Positions 36,362-38,552 of a stretch of DNA of 38,552 nucleotides are shown piece after piece. The stretch's first letter is position 1. Each line of letters opens with the position of its first letter. The notes under the pieces are model-generated. The model ran no database searches. It saw only the letters and a program-made list of their open reading frames with translations, and was not told the origin of the DNA. The translations under genes were made by a program, and so were the position numbers. Source of the DNA: CAZJWR01 sp964549765 (GTDB taxonomy: Bacteria > Zixibacteria > MSB-5A5 > GN15 > JAAZOE01); contig CAZJWR010000038.1 of assembly GCA_964549765.1 (NCBI GenBank), forward strand, positions 1 to 38,552, given 5' to 3'.

Positions 36362-37141
36362 ATGCATACCAAAGTGGTCGTCATCACCGGGGCCAGCAGC
36401 GGCATCGGTGCGGCTTTGGCCCGATTGCTCGGCAGTCAGGGGCACCGGATTGTCCTGGCGGCTCGCCGGGAAAAGGAACTCAACGAAGTCGCCCAAAGTT
36501 CGGGAAGCGCCGCCCTGGCGGTGGTGACCGACGTCACCCGCCGGGCCGATATGCACCACCTGAAGGACGCGGCAATGGATCGATTCGGGAAGATCGACGT
36601 CTGGATCAACGACGCCGGCCGCGGCATCACCCGGTCCGTGCTTGAACTCACCGACGACGACGTCGATCAGATACTTCGCGTCAACTTGATATCCGCTTTG
36701 TACGGCATGCAGGTGATCGTGCCCTATTTTCAGGAGCAGGGGCGCGGCCACGTTATCAATATATCGTCGTTTTTGGGTGTGGTTCCGCTGGTCACGTTTC
36801 GGTCGATCTACTGCGCGGCCAAAGCGGCGCTCAATTCGCTGACGGCCACCTTACGCATGGAAATGCGGGCGAATTATCCCGACATACATGTTTCGCTGGT
36901 CATGCCGGGAGTGGTGACGAATGATTTCGGCAAAAACGCGTTGGGCGGGACACCGCAAATGCCGCCCGGCGCGCGGCGGACCATGCCCGGCCAGACGTCC
37001 GAGGAGGTCGCGGCGCTTATCGGCGGCCTGCTGGATCATCCGCAGTCCGAATTGTTCACCAATCCGGCGACGATTGAGATCGTCAAAAAATATCTGCAGA
37101 ACAAAGACGCCTTCGAAGAGGGTATGCTGCAAAAAAAGTAA
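36362..37141 (+). CDS. Short-chain dehydrogenase/reductase
   Basis: 259 residues, classical SDR. TGASSGIG (9-16) binds NAD(P), NDAG (83-86), Asn108, Ser136 in NISSF, and Tyr150/Lys154 in YCAAK complete the catalytic tetrad. The Arg-Arg after strand 2 (AARREKEL) suggests NADPH. Substrate unknown. AGGA lies eight bases before the ATG. It is alone on its strand, 82 bases after the small membrane gene. Confidence 0.93.
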   Translation: MHTKVVVITGASSGIGAALARLLGSQGHRIVLAARREKELNEVAQSSGSAALAVVTDVTRRADMHHLKDAAMDRFGKIDVWINDAGRGITRSVLELTDDDVDQILRVNLISALYGMQVIVPYFQEQGRGHVINISSFLGVVPLVTFRSIYCAAKAALNSLTATLRMEMRANYPDIHVSLVMPGVVTNDFGKNALGGTPQMPPGARRTMPGQTSEEVAALIGGLLDHPQSELFTNPATIEIVKKYLQNKDAFEEGMLQKK

Positions 37142-37637
37142 GGCGGTTGTAGGGGTAAGAGATGGGGAATAATTGTAGAGCGGCGGACGGTTGAGGAATG
37201 CCGCCAAAGCTCCTTCCCCATGGTGCGCGCGGCCCTGCCGCCACGCAATGTCCCCCTCGACGACAGGTATGATCGCGCGACATGGCAACGGGATTCCGCC
37301 GGATCGTCCGCGCGCGGCGAGCCGTTACGCGCGGGACCCGGCGGAACGAGTATAATCTCAGCCTCCGTGACAATCTCATCGCATCCGCCGCTCGTGAATT
37401 CCCTCAGCGCCGATCCGACGGCGCCGGCAACGGGAGTGATGCAATCACTCTATGGGAGTGAACAAATCATGTGTATTCAGAATACGGGATCCCTTACCTG
37501 TTCACAATGTATCGAAATTCGATCGTTCTGTCAACGATTTTATTTCTCGATGCGATCCTATTTGGTGCGGTGTCAGGAATAATTCCAGACACCGCTGACA
37601 GACTTATTGTCGTCGCCTTGGCTGGAACCATGGCGAG
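37142..37637. other. Intergenic region with large hairpin
   Basis: About 495 bases between convergent genes with no convincing coding sequence. A plus-strand frame at 37220-37582 has no family features or ribosome site. It contains the long hairpin described separately at 37567-37595. Confidence 0.6.
37567..37595. repeat. Long near-perfect palindrome
   Basis: GCGGTGTCAGGAAT (37567-37580) and ATTCCAGACACCGC (37582-37595) pair over 14 bases with one A-A mismatch around a single base. There is no T-run, so a transcription terminator is unlikely; it resembles a dispersed palindrome family different from the GGCAGAAGTC type. Confidence 0.7.
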
Positions 37638-38552
37638 CTAAATTAGTGAGTAGACGATTCCGAGTCCGAGAGTCTGTTTTAGGCGTCCGCGCAGGTCGAT
37701 TTGCTTGTCATAGAGAAACTGCAAATAGAAATTGACGGTGACAATCTTGCTGACTTTGGCCGAGAGAATATTTTCCCAGTTGACGTCGATCGCCTTCCAG
37801 TAATTCTCCTGCGGCGTGCCCTTCACCTCATCCTTCTTCGAGAAGATAAACGCCTTGAACATTGACAGTTTGCCGGTATACTGGATGTTTTTATGCAGGA
37901 GGAAATTGGCGTCGCTGACCCATTCGATGCCGCCGTCGGTAAGTGTTGAATCGTCGCGCTTATAGGTGGTTTCATTCGTTACCGTATCCTTTTCCGGCGC
38001 CAGACCTTTGACGATTATTTGGCGGACGGCAAAACCCAGGCGAGTGATGAGCTGATCGTCACCTTTGGCGTAGATCTGACGAGCAATACCACCCGATTCG
38101 GTGAGTTTGAGCGGCGAGAAAAAGCGATTCTCGCCTTCGACCGAGGCGTCCAGAAACTGCGATTCCAGACGGACGGCGACGTAGGGGTCGACCATCCAGC
38201 CCCTGGTCAGCCGGCCGACGTTTTCCCAATCGATCAGGTCGGTCGACTTTTGGGGCTTATCCCATTTTTTCTCCTCGGCGCCGGTGACCGGATCGGTCCG
38301 GATTCTCTGGGAAAGCGTCTGACCGAACGACAATTTGAGCCGGGACGTGTACACAAACGACGGTGAAAGGTGCTTTTCGGATAAGCCGTTGAGGTTGCTG
38401 ACCCAACTGAACGACCCGGCTTCGCCGCCCGACCACGACTGGGAATAGGCGGTCTGAGTGGCGGTAAGATCGAACACCAGCGATTTTTTCCATCCGCTCG
38501 TGGTGCTGTCCTGCGCGTAGACGGCGGACGCGAAGAGAACAATCGCCATCAG
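37638..38552 (-). CDS. DUF3078-like outer-membrane protein, 5' end beyond window
   Basis: 304 residues visible; the frame stays open to the window edge, and the first in-frame Met at 38549 would leave a signal peptide that lacks its basic end (MAIVLFASAVYAQ), so the true start is probably outside. Mature part: AYSQSWSGGEAGSFSWVSNLNG matches the DUF3078 outer-membrane family; then alternating beta strands with aromatic ends and a final GLGIVYSLI. Probably a beta-barrel protein of the outer membrane; function unknown. Signal cleavage is expected near AYA-Q. Confidence 0.8.
   Translation of the reverse strand: MMAIVLFASAVYAQDSTTSGWKKSLVFDLTATQTAYSQSWSGGEAGSFSWVSNLNGLSEKHLSPSFVYTSRLKLSFGQTLSQRIRTDPVTGAEEKKWDKPQKSTDLIDWENVGRLTRGWMVDPYVAVRLESQFLDASVEGENRFFSPLKLTESGGIARQIYAKGDDQLITRLGFAVRQIIVKGLAPEKDTVTNETTYKRDDSTLTDGGIEWVSDANFLLHKNIQYTGKLSMFKAFIFSKKDEVKGTPQENYWKAIDVNWENILSAKVSKIVTVNFYLQFLYDKQIDLRGRLKQTLGLGIVYSLI

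Noticed and set aside
37220..37582. 120-residue plus-strand frame
   Set aside because: No ribosome site, no family similarity, and it overlaps a long hairpin.

Overview
The window carries about 28 protein genes at high density and moderately high G+C. Several traits point to the FCB side of the bacterial tree, and most closely to candidate phylum Zixibacteria: a secreted beta-propeller protein ending in a dockerin-type pair of EF-hand repeats, a large secreted protein with a FlgD/type-A sorting-like C-terminus, an OmpA protein with thrombospondin type-3 calcium repeats, a DUF3078-like outer-membrane protein, and a multihaem cytochrome/porin operon. This placement rests on gene style only; there is no rRNA, tRNA or other phylogenetic marker beyond uvrA, pgi and rpe.

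Layout. 1-5641 (minus): an HNH protein coupled to uvrA, a small RRM RNA-binding protein, and sthA-type transhydrogenase, with good sigma70-like promoters in front of uvrA, the RRM gene and sthA. 5931-8846 (plus): a polytopic membrane protein, an exported PDZ protein and a flavodiiron-like metallo-beta-lactamase-fold protein, closed by an intrinsic terminator. 8918-9337 (minus): a small exported protein. 9524-14517 (plus): a surface-glycan block (DUF5989 protein, SGNH hydrolase, LegB-like dehydratase, nucleotidyltransferase, UDP-hexose epimerase, methyltransferase). 14536-22087 (minus): secreted FG-GAP/dockerin protein, OmpA protein, glucokinase, glucose-6-phosphate isomerase, a CBM48 glycogen-binding domain protein and ribulose-phosphate 3-epimerase, a carbohydrate-metabolism neighbourhood. 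22224-24779 (plus): large secreted protein.

24780-27501 is the accessory region. It holds a REP-associated tyrosine transposase (RAYT), several palindromes of the matching sequence family, two nearly identical paired-palindrome elements, and, bracketed between those two elements, an orphan A+T-rich gene with a HEPN-like R-x4-H motif. This is the strongest candidate for something undescribed.

27502-31806 (minus): a soluble hybrid histidine kinase with an intracellular periplasmic-binding-protein-like sensor domain, a methyltransferase and a small hypothetical protein. 31973-35595 (minus): an operon encoding an 11-haem MtrA/DmsE-like cytochrome, a beta-barrel and a multihaem lipoprotein, which together look like a porin-cytochrome conduit for moving electrons across the outer membrane. 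36127-38552: a 50-residue membrane protein, a short-chain dehydrogenase, and the 3' part of a DUF3078-like outer-membrane gene that runs off the window.

A cross-cutting observation is that several genes without a Shine-Dalgarno sequence have a -35/-10 pair ending only 6-7 bases before the ATG, which predicts leaderless mRNAs.
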